Of a stretch of 44,677 bases of DNA, positions 1 through 8,063 are shown piece by piece. The position numbers and the translations under genes were made by a program. The DNA comes from Nocardioides caeni. Lineage in GTDB: Bacteria > Actinomycetota > Actinomycetes > Propionibacteriales > Nocardioidaceae. The stretch covers positions 166,184 to 210,860 of the forward strand of contig NZ_STGW01000002.1 in NCBI RefSeq assembly GCF_004912195.1, written 5' to 3'. The stretch's first letter is position 1. Every line of letters starts with the position of its first letter. The notes beneath the pieces are model-generated. The model made no database searches, was not told the DNA's origin, and saw only the letters and a program-made list of their open reading frames with translations.

Positions 1-375
1 AGCCACGGCCTTCTTGGCCGGAGCAGCGGCAGCCGCGGCCGCCTTCTTGGCCGGAGCAGCGGCCTTCTTGGCCGGCTTCGGCAGCGCCGGGAGCTTCTTC
101 GCGCCGGAGACGACGTTCTTGAGGTCGGCGCCCGCGCTGAACTTCGGGACGGACTTCTTCTTCGTCTTGACGCGCTCGCCGGTCTGCGGGTTGCGGACCC
201 AACGAGCGTTGCGCACGGCCTTCTCGAAGGAGCCGAAGCCCGTGATGGCGACCTTCTCGCCCTTTGCGACCTGGCGGGTGATCGTGTCGAGCACCGCGTC
301 GAGCGCGTGGGCGGCGTCCTTGCGGCTTCCCTCGAAGCGGTCAGCCAAGGCGTCGATCAACTGAGACTTGTTCAC
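1..375 (-). CDS. hupB: HU-family nucleoid protein with Lys/Ala-rich tail (partial, C-terminus beyond window)
   Basis: Histone-like HU DNA-binding protein; HU dimers bend and compact DNA in the nucleoid. The GTG start at 375 begins VNKSQLIDALADRF and has GGAAGG about 6 bases upstream. Residues 1-90 are the HU domain, with the DNA-binding arm signature GFGSF...WVRNPQTGE. After residue 90 comes a basic tail of repeated AAPAKKA units, typical of actinobacterial HupB (a fusion of HU with a histone-H1-like tail). The frame is still open at base 1, so the end of the tail is missing. The neighbouring leuD-leuC and divergent IclR gene reproduce the mycobacterial hupB neighbourhood. A good sigma-70-type promoter lies at 457-485. 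Confidence 0.95.
   Translation of the reverse strand, partial: MNKSQLIDALADRFEGSRKDAAHALDAVLDTITRQVAKGEKVAITGFGSFEKAVRNARWVRNPQTGERVKTKKKSVPKFSAGADLKNVVSGAKKLPALPKPAKKAAAPAKKAAAAAAAPAKKAVA
8..76 (-). repeat. Tandem-like repeats encoding the HU AAPAKKA tail
   Basis: A 23-bp unit beginning GCCTTCTTGGCCGGAGCAGC occurs at 8-30 and 41-63, and a third truncated copy lies at 62-76. On the minus strand these encode the Ala/Pro/Lys tail of the HU protein. Copy number of such units can vary between strains by slippage; that is an inference here. Confidence 0.7.
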
Positions 376-456
376 TACCTGTCCTTCCGAAACGCACCTC
401 AATGGGCGTTCCTTTGGGCCTGCGGCCGAACCCACGCCCAGCCGTCCTTTCAGCGA

Positions 457-485
457 ACGCTAGGCACTAGTGGGCACAGTCACAA
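457..485 (-). promoter_or_regulatory. Predicted hupB promoter
   Basis: On the minus strand TTGTGA (485-480) and TAGCGT (462-457) are separated by exactly 17 bases, a good match to a housekeeping actinobacterial promoter. The start codon at 375 is about 75 bases downstream of the predicted transcription start. Confidence 0.5.
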
Positions 486-511
486 TCACCACGCCGAGGA
501 TTTGGGGAGTT

Positions 512-531
512 TTTCGCGGAATCTCGCGAAA
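512..531. repeat. 7-bp-arm inverted repeat between the LTA synthase gene and hupB
   Basis: TTTCGCG (512-518) and CGCGAAA (525-531) are perfect inverted arms around a 6-base spacer. The site lies 20 bases past the LTA-synthase stop and 26 bases upstream of the hupB -35 box. No T-run follows on the minus strand, so it may be a protein-binding site rather than a terminator. The rest of the 376-551 gap holds only the hupB promoter and leader. Confidence 0.4.
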
Positions 532-551
532 TTCGGGCCCTTTGGCGCTCT

Positions 552-2495
552 TCAGGACGTTGCGCCCGGCCACATCCGCGCCAGCACGTGGCGTTGGCCG
601 ATCGAGAAGTCGTATTGCACGAGGCGCATTGCGTCGATCAATTCCTCGGCGTCGGGCGACAGGTCACCCGGATCGACGACGCTCCCGGAGGTGTCGAGCA
701 TGCGTCCCTGCTGCAGGGCCGGGATGCTCTCGTGCACGCGCTGCAGCAGTGCGAAGTACGGAGGAATGGGGGCATTGGCGAATTCGTAGAGCATCGGCAG
801 GAAGAACACCGGGCTCGTGATCGGCGCCTGGCGGGGCTGGTTCGTGCCCGGCTGGTTGCTCCACAGGAAGAACGGCGTCTCATAGAGACCGAGGCCCGCG
901 TTGTCGTTCTTGGTGCCGGAGCCGTAGATGCCCGGCAGGTGGTCGCCGTAGAAGAGCACCACCGTCTTCTCGTCGCTGTCCTGCAGCGCGGCGAGGAAGT
1001 CGGCCAACGCCTCGTCGGTGTGCGCGAGACCGCGGGCGTACTGGCCGACCCGCTCGCGTTCGGAGCCGTCGAGACCACTCACGCCGATCGGGTCGTCGTA
1101 GGCCCCGTTGACCGGGATGTGGTTCTGCATCGTCACGAGGTTCACCATCAACGGCCGATCGTGCTCGTCGATCTGGTCGAGCACCTCGCCGAACGCCGAG
1201 GCGTCGGAGATGTAGTCGCCGTCGCCGATCATGTCGTGGTCGTGCATCGTCGTGTCGTGGATGAAGTCGTCGAAGCCGAAGCGCTCATAGACCTGCTCGC
1301 GCTTGTACATCCCCACCCGGTAGGGGTGAACGGCGACGGCATCGTGGCCGTGGGACTTGAACCAGCCGACCGCGGACGGATAGTCGGCGTGCTCGGGCAC
1401 CAGCATCTGATAGGGCGAGATCATCTGCGGGCGGAAGAGCGCGAGCGACTGCCCGGTCAGGGTCTCGAACTCCATGTTGGCGGTGCCACCGCCGTACATC
1501 TGGGCGAGCATGCTGCCGGACGTCGTGGTCTGCATCAGCGCACGGGTCCGCGGGATCGGATCCTCGTCCAGGTCGAAGCCGTCGAGACGCGTCGGGTCGG
1601 TGAACGACTCGCTGAGCACGATCACGACGTTGGTGTCGGCCAGGGACCCGGTCCGGGTGCGGTTGATCCGTGCGGCCACGGTCTCGTACTCGTCGGCCAG
1701 CGCAGCCATCCGTGCGGCGTCGTAGCCGGCCGGGGTGGCCATCGCCTCGACCGGCATGTTGTAGAGGAAGCCGCCCACGAAGCCGTTGGAGCGGTAGTTC
1801 GTCTTCTGTGACCAGGGGCGCCAGTGGTCGCCGCGCAGCTCGTAGAGACCGCGCCACACGTTGCCCGGTTGGTTGAACTGCGTGGCCTGGACCAGCAGCA
1901 GCGCGGTGACGACCCCGAGCGCGACGCGCGCCCCGGCCAGCGCGAGCGCCTGCTGGCGCGGGAGGCGGCGGATGCTCAGCCGGGGATAGCGGGTGGCCTG
2001 ACGTCGTCCGATCCGCACGGCGGCGACCACGATCGCGACCACGATCCCCACCGCGACCACCAGGAAGATCGGCGAGACCATCGACATCAGGAAGTCGGGC
2101 TCGCGCACGAAGTCCAGGTCACTGGGATAGAGCGGCTCCTCCCGCACCCGGATCTTGACCAGGGTGGCGGCGCCGACGACGACCGCGAGGGCGAGGACGA
2201 CGCCGATCGTCCACCACAGGCGCCCGATGAGCGCCCACAGGAAGCCGATGAGCACCCAGACGACGAGGGTGTCGATCCACAGGGCCCCGCCGTCGAACAC
2301 CTGGTCCTTGAACCAGCGCGGATAGAAGATCCCCAACGTCGACGCCTCGAGAACGAGGGTGATGACGAAGGCCGCCAGCAGACTGCCGATCAGGCCTCGG
2401 CGCAGGACCTGCGCGGGCGTGGCGGGAGGTGGTGCGGGGACCGGCTCGCTCGCCTCAGCCGCACCCGTGAGCTCGGGCTCGACCGACGTGGACAC
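552..2495 (-). CDS. LTA synthase family sulfatase (membrane phosphoglycerol transferase type)
   Basis: A 647-residue polytopic membrane enzyme from a GTG start at 2495. About five transmembrane segments (roughly 34-56, 74-92, 96-113, 138-162, 184-204) precede an extracellular alkaline-phosphatase-fold domain from about residue 285. Metal and catalytic motifs of the LtaS/OpgB family are visible: LSESF at 294-298 (Glu296), the nucleophile region YGGGTANMEFE with Thr338, and YGDHLPG with Asp518-His519. Such enzymes usually transfer glycerol-phosphate from phosphatidylglycerol onto lipid anchors or glycans at the outer membrane face. The substrate here is not determined by sequence. It is not obviously in an operon with leuD, which stops 51 bases upstream. 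Confidence 0.9.
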   Translation of the reverse strand: MSTSVEPELTGAAEASEPVPAPPPATPAQVLRRGLIGSLLAAFVITLVLEASTLGIFYPRWFKDQVFDGGALWIDTLVVWVLIGFLWALIGRLWWTIGVVLALAVVVGAATLVKIRVREEPLYPSDLDFVREPDFLMSMVSPIFLVVAVGIVVAIVVAAVRIGRRQATRYPRLSIRRLPRQQALALAGARVALGVVTALLLVQATQFNQPGNVWRGLYELRGDHWRPWSQKTNYRSNGFVGGFLYNMPVEAMATPAGYDAARMAALADEYETVAARINRTRTGSLADTNVVIVLSESFTDPTRLDGFDLDEDPIPRTRALMQTTTSGSMLAQMYGGGTANMEFETLTGQSLALFRPQMISPYQMLVPEHADYPSAVGWFKSHGHDAVAVHPYRVGMYKREQVYERFGFDDFIHDTTMHDHDMIGDGDYISDASAFGEVLDQIDEHDRPLMVNLVTMQNHIPVNGAYDDPIGVSGLDGSERERVGQYARGLAHTDEALADFLAALQDSDEKTVVLFYGDHLPGIYGSGTKNDNAGLGLYETPFFLWSNQPGTNQPRQAPITSPVFFLPMLYEFANAPIPPYFALLQRVHESIPALQQGRMLDTSGSVVDPGDLSPDAEELIDAMRLVQYDFSIGQRHVLARMWPGATS

Positions 2496-2546
2496 GGGGT
2501 GAACAGTAGTCGTCCACCCCGTGCCACCTCACATCGTTGAGGACGC

Positions 2547-3140
2547 TCAGGCGCCCTGCGTGACCGGCTTCCAGCTCGGTCGCCGTGCCTCGTAGGCCGC
2601 GATGTCGGCCTCGTTGCCGAGGGTGATGCCGATGTCGTCGAGACCGTTGAGCAGCCGGTAGCGGGTGTAGTCGTCGATCTGGAAGGGCGCGACCAGGTCG
2701 CCGCACGTGACGGTGCGGGCCTCGAGGTCGACGGTGAGCTCGGTGGCCGGGTCGGCCTCGATCGCCGCCCAGAGCTGCTCGATGACGTCCTGCTCGACCG
2801 GGACCGAGAGGAGGCCCGCCTTGCCGGAGTTGCCCCGGAAGATGTCGGCGAAGCGGCTCGAGAGCACGACCTTGAAGCCGTAGTCCATGAGCGCCCACAC
2901 GGCGTGCTCCCGCGAGGAGCCGGTGCCGAAGTCGGGGCCGGCGACGAGGATCGAGACGCCTTGGTACTCCGGCTTGTTGGCCACGAAGTCCGGGTCGTTG
3001 CGCCAGGCCGCGAACAGGCCGTCCTCGAACCCGGTGCGGGTCACGCGCTTGAGATAGACCGCCGGGATGATCTGGTCGGTGTCGACATTGCTTCGGCGCA
3101 GCGGCAGCGCCCGGCCGGTGTGGGAGGTGAACTTGTCCAT
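2547..3140 (-). CDS. leuD: 3-isopropylmalate dehydratase small subunit
   Basis: LeuD, 197 residues, starting [27 protein letters not shown]. With LeuC it isomerises 2- to 3-isopropylmalate in leucine synthesis, and can serve the citramalate-to-2-oxobutyrate route to isoleucine. The swivel-domain signature [16 protein letters not shown] and the [17 protein letters not shown] segment are intact and the length is usual. The ATG at 3140 lies 2 bases after the leuC stop, so the pair is almost certainly co-translated. Confidence 0.97.
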   Translation of the reverse strand: MDKFTSHTGRALPLRRSNVDTDQIIPAVYLKRVTRTGFEDGLFAAWRNDPDFVANKPEYQGVSILVAGPDFGTGSSREHAVWALMDYGFKVVLSSRFADIFRGNSGKAGLLSVPVEQDVIEQLWAAIEADPATELTVDLEARTVTCGDLVAPFQIDDYTRYRLLNGLDDIGITLGNEADIAAYEARRPSWKPVTQGA

Positions 3141-3142
3141 GG

Positions 3143-4555
3143 TCAGACTCCTGCAGGGACGAGGTCGGCGGGCGAGGACAGGGTGCCGCGGACGGCGGTG
3201 GCGGCGGCGACGGGCACCGACACCAGGTGGGTGCGGCCGCCCTTGCCCTGGCGTCCCTCGAAGTTGCGGTTGGACGTCGAGGCGCTGCGCTCCTGCGGCT
3301 GCAGGGTGTCGGGGTTCATGCCCAGGCACATCGAGCAGCCCGCGCCACGCCACTCCGCGCCGGCCTCGATGAAGACCTGGTCGAGGCCCTCCTCCATCGC
3401 CTGGAGGCGCACCCGCACCGAGCCGGGGACGACCAGCAGACGCGTGCCCTCGGCGACCTTGTGGCCCTTGATGATCTCCGCCGCGAGGCGCAGGTCCTCG
3501 ATGCGGCCGTTGGTGCAGGAGCCGACGAAGACCGTGTCGACCTTGACCGAGCGCATCGGCTGGCCGGCCTCGAGACCCATGTAGTCGAGGGCGTTCTCGC
3601 ACGCGAGCTTGTCGGACGGGTCGCTGAAGTCCTCCGGGCTCGGGACGTTCGCGCCGAGCGCCACGCCCTGACCGGGGTTGGTGCCCCAGGTGACGAACGG
3701 GGTCATCGTGGAGGCGTCGAGGACGATCTCCTTGTCGAAGGTGGCGTCGTCGTCGGTGACGAGGGTCCGCCAGTGCTCGACGGCCGCGTCCCAGTCGGCA
3801 CCCTTGGGCGCCTCGGGCTTGCCCTCGATGTAGGCGAAGGTCGTCTCGTCCGGCGCGATCATGCCGGCCTTGGCTCCCCACTCGATCGACATGTTGCACA
3901 CGGTCATCCGGCCCTCCATGGAGAGCTCGCGGATGGCCTGGCCGCGGTATTCGACGATGTAGCCCTGGCCACCACCGGTGCCGGTGTGCGCGATCAGGGT
4001 GAGGACGAGGTCCTTGGCGGTGACGCCCTCGGGGAGGCTGCCGTTGACCGTGACGGCCATCGTCTTCGGCTTGGCCTGCGGCAGGGTCTGCGTCGCGAGG
4101 ACGTGCTCGACCTCGGAGGTGCCGATGCCGAAGGCGATCGAGCCGAAGGCGCCGTGGGTGCTGGTGTGCGAGTCACCGCACACGATCGTCATGCCCGGCT
4201 GGGTCAGGCCGAGCTGCGGGCCGACCACGTGGACGATGCCCTGCTCGATGTCGCCGAGCGGGTGCAGCCGTACGCCGAACTCGGCGGCGTTCTTGCGCAG
4301 GGTGTCGACCTGCGTCTTGCTGACCGGGTCGGCGATCGGCTTGTCCCAGTCGAGCGTCGGGACGTTGTGGTCCTCGGTCGCCAGGGTCAGGTCGGGGCGA
4401 CGGACCTTGCGGCCGGCGAGTCGCAGACCGTCGAAGGCCTGCGGGCTGGTGCCCTCGTGGATGAGGTGGAGGTCGATGAAGAGGAGATCCGGCTCTCCCT
4501 CGGTCGATCGGACGACGTGCTCGTCCCACACCTTCTCCGCCAGGGTCTTGCCCAT
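3143..4555 (-). CDS. leuC: 3-isopropylmalate dehydratase large subunit
   Basis: LeuC, 470 residues, starting [15 protein letters not shown]. It is the aconitase-fold [4Fe-4S] subunit of isopropylmalate isomerase. The three cluster cysteines are visible as Cys347 (VGSCTNGR) and Cys407/Cys410 (GCSMCLG). Full-length for the family. It is transcribed divergently from the IclR regulator at 4646, and the 90-bp gap must hold the control region for both. On the minus strand TTGGGA and TGATAC are 17 bases apart, about 45 bases before the ATG, a candidate promoter. Confidence 0.97.
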   Translation of the reverse strand: MGKTLAEKVWDEHVVRSTEGEPDLLFIDLHLIHEGTSPQAFDGLRLAGRKVRRPDLTLATEDHNVPTLDWDKPIADPVSKTQVDTLRKNAAEFGVRLHPLGDIEQGIVHVVGPQLGLTQPGMTIVCGDSHTSTHGAFGSIAFGIGTSEVEHVLATQTLPQAKPKTMAVTVNGSLPEGVTAKDLVLTLIAHTGTGGGQGYIVEYRGQAIRELSMEGRMTVCNMSIEWGAKAGMIAPDETTFAYIEGKPEAPKGADWDAAVEHWRTLVTDDDATFDKEIVLDASTMTPFVTWGTNPGQGVALGANVPSPEDFSDPSDKLACENALDYMGLEAGQPMRSVKVDTVFVGSCTNGRIEDLRLAAEIIKGHKVAEGTRLLVVPGSVRVRLQAMEEGLDQVFIEAGAEWRGAGCSMCLGMNPDTLQPQERSASTSNRNFEGRQGKGGRTHLVSVPVAAATAVRGTLSSPADLVPAGV

Positions 4556-4590
4556 GACTCGCTCCTCACTGTTCTTCCGACCTGTTTGAC

Positions 4591-4619
4591 CGGTATCACC
4601 ATGCTAACGCTTGCATCCC
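4591..4619 (-). promoter_or_regulatory. Candidate leuCD promoter in the IclR/leuC divergent gap
   Basis: Minus-strand TTGGGA, 17 bases, then TGATAC. In streptomycetes and corynebacteria the divergent IclR protein (NdgR/LtbR) binds this gap to control leuCD; by analogy the operator should be within 4556-4645. I could not identify the operator itself with confidence. Confidence 0.35.
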
Positions 4620-4645
4620 AAGATCCGAGACGGCAGTATTGCCAT

Positions 4646-5368
4646 ATGGACAACTCGAGCGGCGTCGGCGTACTCGACAAGGCGGCCCTGGTGCTGACGG
4701 CACTGGAGTCCGGACCAGCGACGCTGGCCGGCCTGGTGGCGGGCACCGGACTGGCCCGGCCGACCGCGCACCGGCTCGCGGTCGCGCTCGAGCACCACCG
4801 ACTGGTGGCCCGCGACATGCAGGGCCGTTTCGTGCTCGGCCCGCGTCTCGCCGAGCTGTCGGCAGCGGCCGGCGAGGACCGTCTGCTCGCGACCGCGGGT
4901 CCGGTGCTGGCTCGACTGCGCGACATCACCGGCGAGTCCGCGCAGCTCTGGCGGCGCCAGGGCGATCACCGCGTGTGCGTCGCCGCCGCCGAGCGGCCCT
5001 CCGGGCTGCGCGACACCATCCCGGTCGGCTCGCAGCTGACGATGCGTGCCGGCTCCGCCGCCCAGGCATTGCTGGCCTGGGACGACCCCGAGCGGATCCA
5101 CCGCGGCCTCCAGAACGCCGCCTTCTCCGCGGCCGAGCTGTCGGCGATCCGCCGCCGCGGCTGGGCCCAGTCGGTCGGCGAGCGCGAGCAGGGCGTCGCG
5201 TCCGTCTCCGCGCCGGTGCGTTCCCCTGGCGGCAAGGTCATCGCCGCCGTGTCGGTGTCCGGTCCTCTCGAGCGGCTCTCCCGCCAGCCCGGTCGCATGC
5301 ACGCGCCCGCCGTACTCGCCGCCGCCGAGCGGCTGTCCGAGTCGCTGCGCCGCGCCGCCGCGGAGTAG
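4646..5368 (+). CDS. IclR-family regulator of leuCD (NdgR/LtbR-like)
   Basis: A 240-residue IclR-type regulator, start MDNSSGVGVLDKAALVL. An N-terminal winged helix-turn-helix (about 10-65, with LVAGTGLARPTAHRLAVALEHH) is followed by the IclR effector-binding domain (about 80-235). Its position divergent from leuC is the conserved place of NdgR in Streptomyces and LtbR in Corynebacterium, which control leuCD and other amino-acid genes. The role is inferred from family and context. Upstream in-frame extension is possible, but the ATG at 4646 gives the family's normal N-terminus. Confidence 0.9.
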   Translation: MDNSSGVGVLDKAALVLTALESGPATLAGLVAGTGLARPTAHRLAVALEHHRLVARDMQGRFVLGPRLAELSAAAGEDRLLATAGPVLARLRDITGESAQLWRRQGDHRVCVAAAERPSGLRDTIPVGSQLTMRAGSAAQALLAWDDPERIHRGLQNAAFSAAELSAIRRRGWAQSVGEREQGVASVSAPVRSPGGKVIAAVSVSGPLERLSRQPGRMHAPAVLAAAERLSESLRRAAAE

Positions 5369-5385
5369 TCGCCCCGGCCCGTGCC

Positions 5386-6258
5386 TCAGGCGGACGCTGC
5401 GGGAGCCGTCTCGTCCAGGAATGCCGCAACCCGCTCCGCCAGCTCGACGGGCGCGTCCTCCGGCACGAACGTGCGCGCTCCCGGGATCACGGCGAACCGC
5501 CCGTTCGGCATCGTCCGCGCCAACCGTCGTCCGCCGCGACGGGAGAACCACAGGTCCGATCCGCCCCACAGCACCAGCGCCGGACGATCGAAGTCCTTGA
5601 GAGCGCGCGCTGCCGCGAGCGTGTGCCGGGGACGCGTCCCGCGGAAGAAGCGGACGAGCTCGTCGCGGATCCGGCGGTCCTCGAGCATCGGCGAGAGGTA
5701 CGACGCCCGGATCCCTGCCGGGAGGGGACGACGCGCGACGGACCAGAAGAACGGGCCATGCACGACGCGACGACCGAACGACCGGGCGATCGCGTCCCCG
5801 AGCCCGGTGGCCGCGAGCCACCGCACCGGCTTGAGGTAGCGCGGCGGGAACTGCAGGTGCTGGTCGCACGACGTCAGCACCAGCCGGTCGATCCGCTCGG
5901 GATGGGCCGCGGCCAGCATCTGGCTGATCGCACCGCCGGCGTCGTTGGCGACGATCACGACCCGGTCGAGCCCGAGCTCATCGAGGAAGTCGACGATGAT
6001 CCGCACGATGCCCGGCGGCGTGACGTCGGCACCCGGTCGCATCGGGTGACGGTGCGAGCCCATCGGCCAGTCGGGGCTGATCAAGCGATAGGCACCGCGG
6101 TCCCGGAGAGCGGGCACCACCTCGCGCCACAGGTCGGCGTTCGCGAGGCCGCCGTGCACGAGCACCACCGGCAGGCCCTGACCGCACACCCGGTAGGCGA
6201 TCGGACCGGCCGCGAGCTCCACGACGTGCTCCTCGCCCAACACCTCGGAGATCGCCAT
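5386..6258 (-). CDS. Alpha/beta-fold hydrolase with Asp nucleophile and unusual His position
   Basis: A 290-residue alpha/beta hydrolase, start MAISEVLGEEHVVEL. The oxyanion region is HGG at 35-37. The nucleophile elbow reads ANDAGG with Asp106, as in haloalkane-dehalogenase-like members rather than Ser esterases. The C-terminal catalytic loop, normally GHFxxED, reads ARTFVPEDAP here, so the expected His is Thr263. The next gene upstream, an NTF2-like protein, overlaps it by one base (TGATG), so the two are one transcript controlled by the TetR at 6844. Substrate unknown; an altered or non-hydrolytic activity is possible. Confidence 0.85.
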   Translation of the reverse strand: MAISEVLGEEHVVELAAGPIAYRVCGQGLPVVLVHGGLANADLWREVVPALRDRGAYRLISPDWPMGSHRHPMRPGADVTPPGIVRIIVDFLDELGLDRVVIVANDAGGAISQMLAAAHPERIDRLVLTSCDQHLQFPPRYLKPVRWLAATGLGDAIARSFGRRVVHGPFFWSVARRPLPAGIRASYLSPMLEDRRIRDELVRFFRGTRPRHTLAAARALKDFDRPALVLWGGSDLWFSRRGGRRLARTMPNGRFAVIPGARTFVPEDAPVELAERVAAFLDETAPAASA

Positions 6259-6770
6259 CAGGCCACCGCGGCCCGGTCGAGGCGGCGCTCGGCGCGCGCG
6301 AAGGCCAGCGCCACGCGGGGCGATCCCAGCAGCAGGCGCAATCGCGAGCGCCAGGTGGCGGCGGCCCGCACCACGAGGAAGGTCTCCGCACGGTGCTCCA
6401 CGACCAGCCCGTCGGCGCCGAACGTCCAGGACTCGATGCCGCGGCACGCACCGCCGCCACCGAAGCTGCCCTCCCACCGGTTGACGACCGTGGTGGCCGA
6501 GGCGGCGACCACCGTCTTGGTGACGGCGAAGCCACGTTCACCTCCGGCCTCGAGCACGATCCGCCACGCCCGCTCGATCGCGTCACGGCCGTGGTGCCAC
6601 TCCACGGCACCGTCCGTCACGAGCTCGAGGCTCGCGTCCTCGGCATAGACCCGCGCCGCTCCAGCGGCGTCGTGGGCGTTGGTCAGGCGCTCGGCCTCGG
6701 CGACGAAGGCAACGGCGTCGACCGACAGGGCCGGGGCGATCGACGGTGTCACGGCAGGCGTTCCGGACAT
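6258..6770 (-). CDS. NTF2-fold (SnoaL-like) protein
   Basis: A 170-residue protein, start MSGTPAVTPSIAPALSVDAVAFV, with a GGAG ribosome site 7 bases upstream. The nuclear-transport-factor-2-like core covers about 20-125 (helical AFVAEAERLTNAHDAAGAARVYAEDASLEL, then beta strands with VEWHHGRDAIERAW). This fold occurs in small isomerases, cyclases and ligand carriers. The 45-residue Arg-rich tail (WRSRLRLLLGS...) is unlike the core. It shares a transcript with the alpha/beta hydrolase and diverges from a TetR gene; the catalytic role is unknown. Confidence 0.8.
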   Translation of the reverse strand: MSGTPAVTPSIAPALSVDAVAFVAEAERLTNAHDAAGAARVYAEDASLELVTDGAVEWHHGRDAIERAWRIVLEAGGERGFAVTKTVVAASATTVVNRWEGSFGGGGACRGIESWTFGADGLVVEHRAETFLVVRAAATWRSRLRLLLGSPRVALAFARAERRLDRAAVA

Positions 6771-6780
6771 CACGACTCCT

Positions 6781-6797
6781 TTTGCAATGGTTACAAG
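6781..6797. promoter_or_regulatory. TetR operator copy 1 (imperfect)
   Basis: TTTGCAATGGTTACAAG matches copy 2 at 14 of 17 bases and is an imperfect palindrome. It lies within the NTF2 gene leader. Confidence 0.6.
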
Positions 6798-6804
6798 AAG
6801 TGCG

Positions 6805-6833
6805 AGAGTAGTCGGATCCGACACTTCTTGCAA
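6805..6833 (-). promoter_or_regulatory. Predicted promoter of the NTF2/hydrolase operon
   Basis: Minus strand: TTGCAA (6833-6828), 17 bases, TACTCT (6810-6805). The -35 hexamer lies inside operator copy 2, so a bound repressor would block it directly. Confidence 0.45.
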
Positions 6834-6843
6834 TGATTGCAAG
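6827..6843. promoter_or_regulatory. TetR operator copy 2 (perfect palindrome)
   Basis: CTTGCAATGATTGCAAG: perfect 7-bp arms around TGA. It abuts the tetR ATG at 6844, so repression of the regulator itself is expected. Confidence 0.65.
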
Positions 6844-7455
6844 ATGGACCCCCGCACCCAGCGCACCCGTGAGGCACTGCTGTTGGCCGCCGAGCGACTC
6901 TTCCTCGACCGCCGGCTCGACGAGGTGACCCTCGACGAGATCGCGGCGGCGGCGGGCGTGGCGGTCGGCTCGGTCTACAACCACTTCGGCTCCAAGGCGG
7001 GCCTGCATGCCGCCACCGTCGAGCAGGCCCTCGAGGTCGACCGCGCCCACATGGACCTCGCCTACGTGGAGGACCGCGGCCCGGTCGACCAGATCCGGTC
7101 GGCGGCCGAGCAATACCTGGAGTTCGCTCTCGCGCATCCCGAGCACTTCCAGATGCTGGCCTTCCCGCGGGAGCCCGGCCGCTACGAGGCCGGCCGCCGG
7201 ACCGCCGAGGAGCTGGCCGACCGCGTCCGCGAGCAGAACGACCGACTGGTCGCGGCGATCCGGGGCGGCATCGCGGCCGGCGAGCTGCGCACGGTCGACC
7301 CCGAGCTGACCGCGACCGCCCTCTGGGCCGCATGGAACGGCATCATCGGCCTGGCCTGGCGGCCCGACGGGCTGCGCCGCGACGAGGCCGAGCTGCGCGA
7401 GCTGCTCCGGGCAGCCACCGACCTCGTCGAGCGGGGCCTGCTCGCGGCGCCGTGA
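6844..7455 (+). CDS. TetR/AcrR-family repressor
   Basis: A 203-residue TetR-type protein, start MDPRTQRTREALLLAAERLF. The helix-turn-helix is at about 22-50 (VTLDEIAAAAGVAVGSVYNHFGSKAGLH), followed by an all-helical ligand domain. It is divergent from the NTF2/hydrolase pair with two related 17-bp palindromes in the 73-bp gap, one directly touching this ATG. It therefore probably represses both itself and the operon, induced by an unknown small hydrophobic ligand. Confidence 0.92.
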   Translation: MDPRTQRTREALLLAAERLFLDRRLDEVTLDEIAAAAGVAVGSVYNHFGSKAGLHAATVEQALEVDRAHMDLAYVEDRGPVDQIRSAAEQYLEFALAHPEHFQMLAFPREPGRYEAGRRTAEELADRVREQNDRLVAAIRGGIAAGELRTVDPELTATALWAAWNGIIGLAWRPDGLRRDEAELRELLRAATDLVERGLLAAP

Positions 7456-7486
7456 GGCCCAGCGCCCACCACTTCCATGCCGCACG

Positions 7487-7539
7487 GGTTTCGACGCGCG
7501 ATCACGACCTCGCAAGCTCGGTCGTGCGCTTGCTCAACC
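7487..7539 (-). repeat. REP-like extragenic element, copy 1
   Basis: Read on the minus strand: GGTTGAG ... CGAGCTTGCGAG ... TCGAAACC. It shares the three conserved blocks with the element at 34225-34261 and lies between the convergent ends of tetR and ogt. CACGACC/GGTCGTG form a hairpin inside it. A second hairpin (GCCCTC/GAGGGC and TTCTGAGG/CCTCAGAA, 7541-7587) follows at the ogt end and may be the terminator. Confidence 0.6.
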
Positions 7540-7576
7540 TGCCCTCGTTTTCTGAGGGCGCTCGTTCCTCGCGTCC

Positions 7577-8056
7577 TCAGAAGAGGGCATCCTGCTCGAG
7601 CTCCAACAGGGTCTGCTTGCGCTCGAGTCCCCCGGCGTAGCCGGTCAGCGTGCCGTTGGCGCCGATCACCCGGTGACAGGGGATGACGATCGGGATCGGG
7701 TTCGCGCCGTTGGCCACGCCCACTGCCCGTGAGGCGGCATTGGTCTTGCCCAGCCGGGCTGCGATCTCGCCGTACGACGCGGTCTCGCCGTAGGCAATGC
7801 CGAGCAGCTGGGTCCACACCGCCTGCTGCCACTCGGTCCCGATGGGGGCGAGCGGCAGGTCGAACTCGGTGCGGTCGCCGGCGAAGTACTCCCCCAGCTG
7901 ACGGGTCACCTCCCGGAGCACCGGGGCGTCGTCGCCGCGCTCCCCGCGCGGTCGACCGTCGCCGTCGCGAAACGGCGAGAACTCGATCGCGGTGATGCTG
8001 CCGGCCTGCTCGACGAGGCGGAGCGGCCCGATCGGTGAGTCGATGACGGTCCACAT
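7577..8056 (-). CDS. ogt: O6-alkylguanine-DNA alkyltransferase
   Basis: A 159-residue methylated-DNA--protein-cysteine methyltransferase, start MWTVIDSPIGPLRLVEQ. The suicide acceptor is Cys127 in IPCHRV, preceded by the DNA-binding helix ASYGEIAARLGKTNAASRAVG. It removes alkyl groups from O6-guanine irreversibly. It starts 7 bases after the Ada-AlkA stop, so both are made from one alkylation-repair transcript, the arrangement also found in Mycobacterium. Confidence 0.95.
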   Translation of the reverse strand: MWTVIDSPIGPLRLVEQAGSITAIEFSPFRDGDGRPRGERGDDAPVLREVTRQLGEYFAGDRTEFDLPLAPIGTEWQQAVWTQLLGIAYGETASYGEIAARLGKTNAASRAVGVANGANPIPIVIPCHRVIGANGTLTGYAGGLERKQTLLELEQDALF

Positions 8057-8063
8057 GGTTGGT

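Noticed and set aside
588..1811. A 407-codon open frame opposite the LTA synthase gene
   Set aside because: The opposite strand encodes intact catalytic motifs; this frame is Val/Asp/Arg/Gly-rich shadow sequence.
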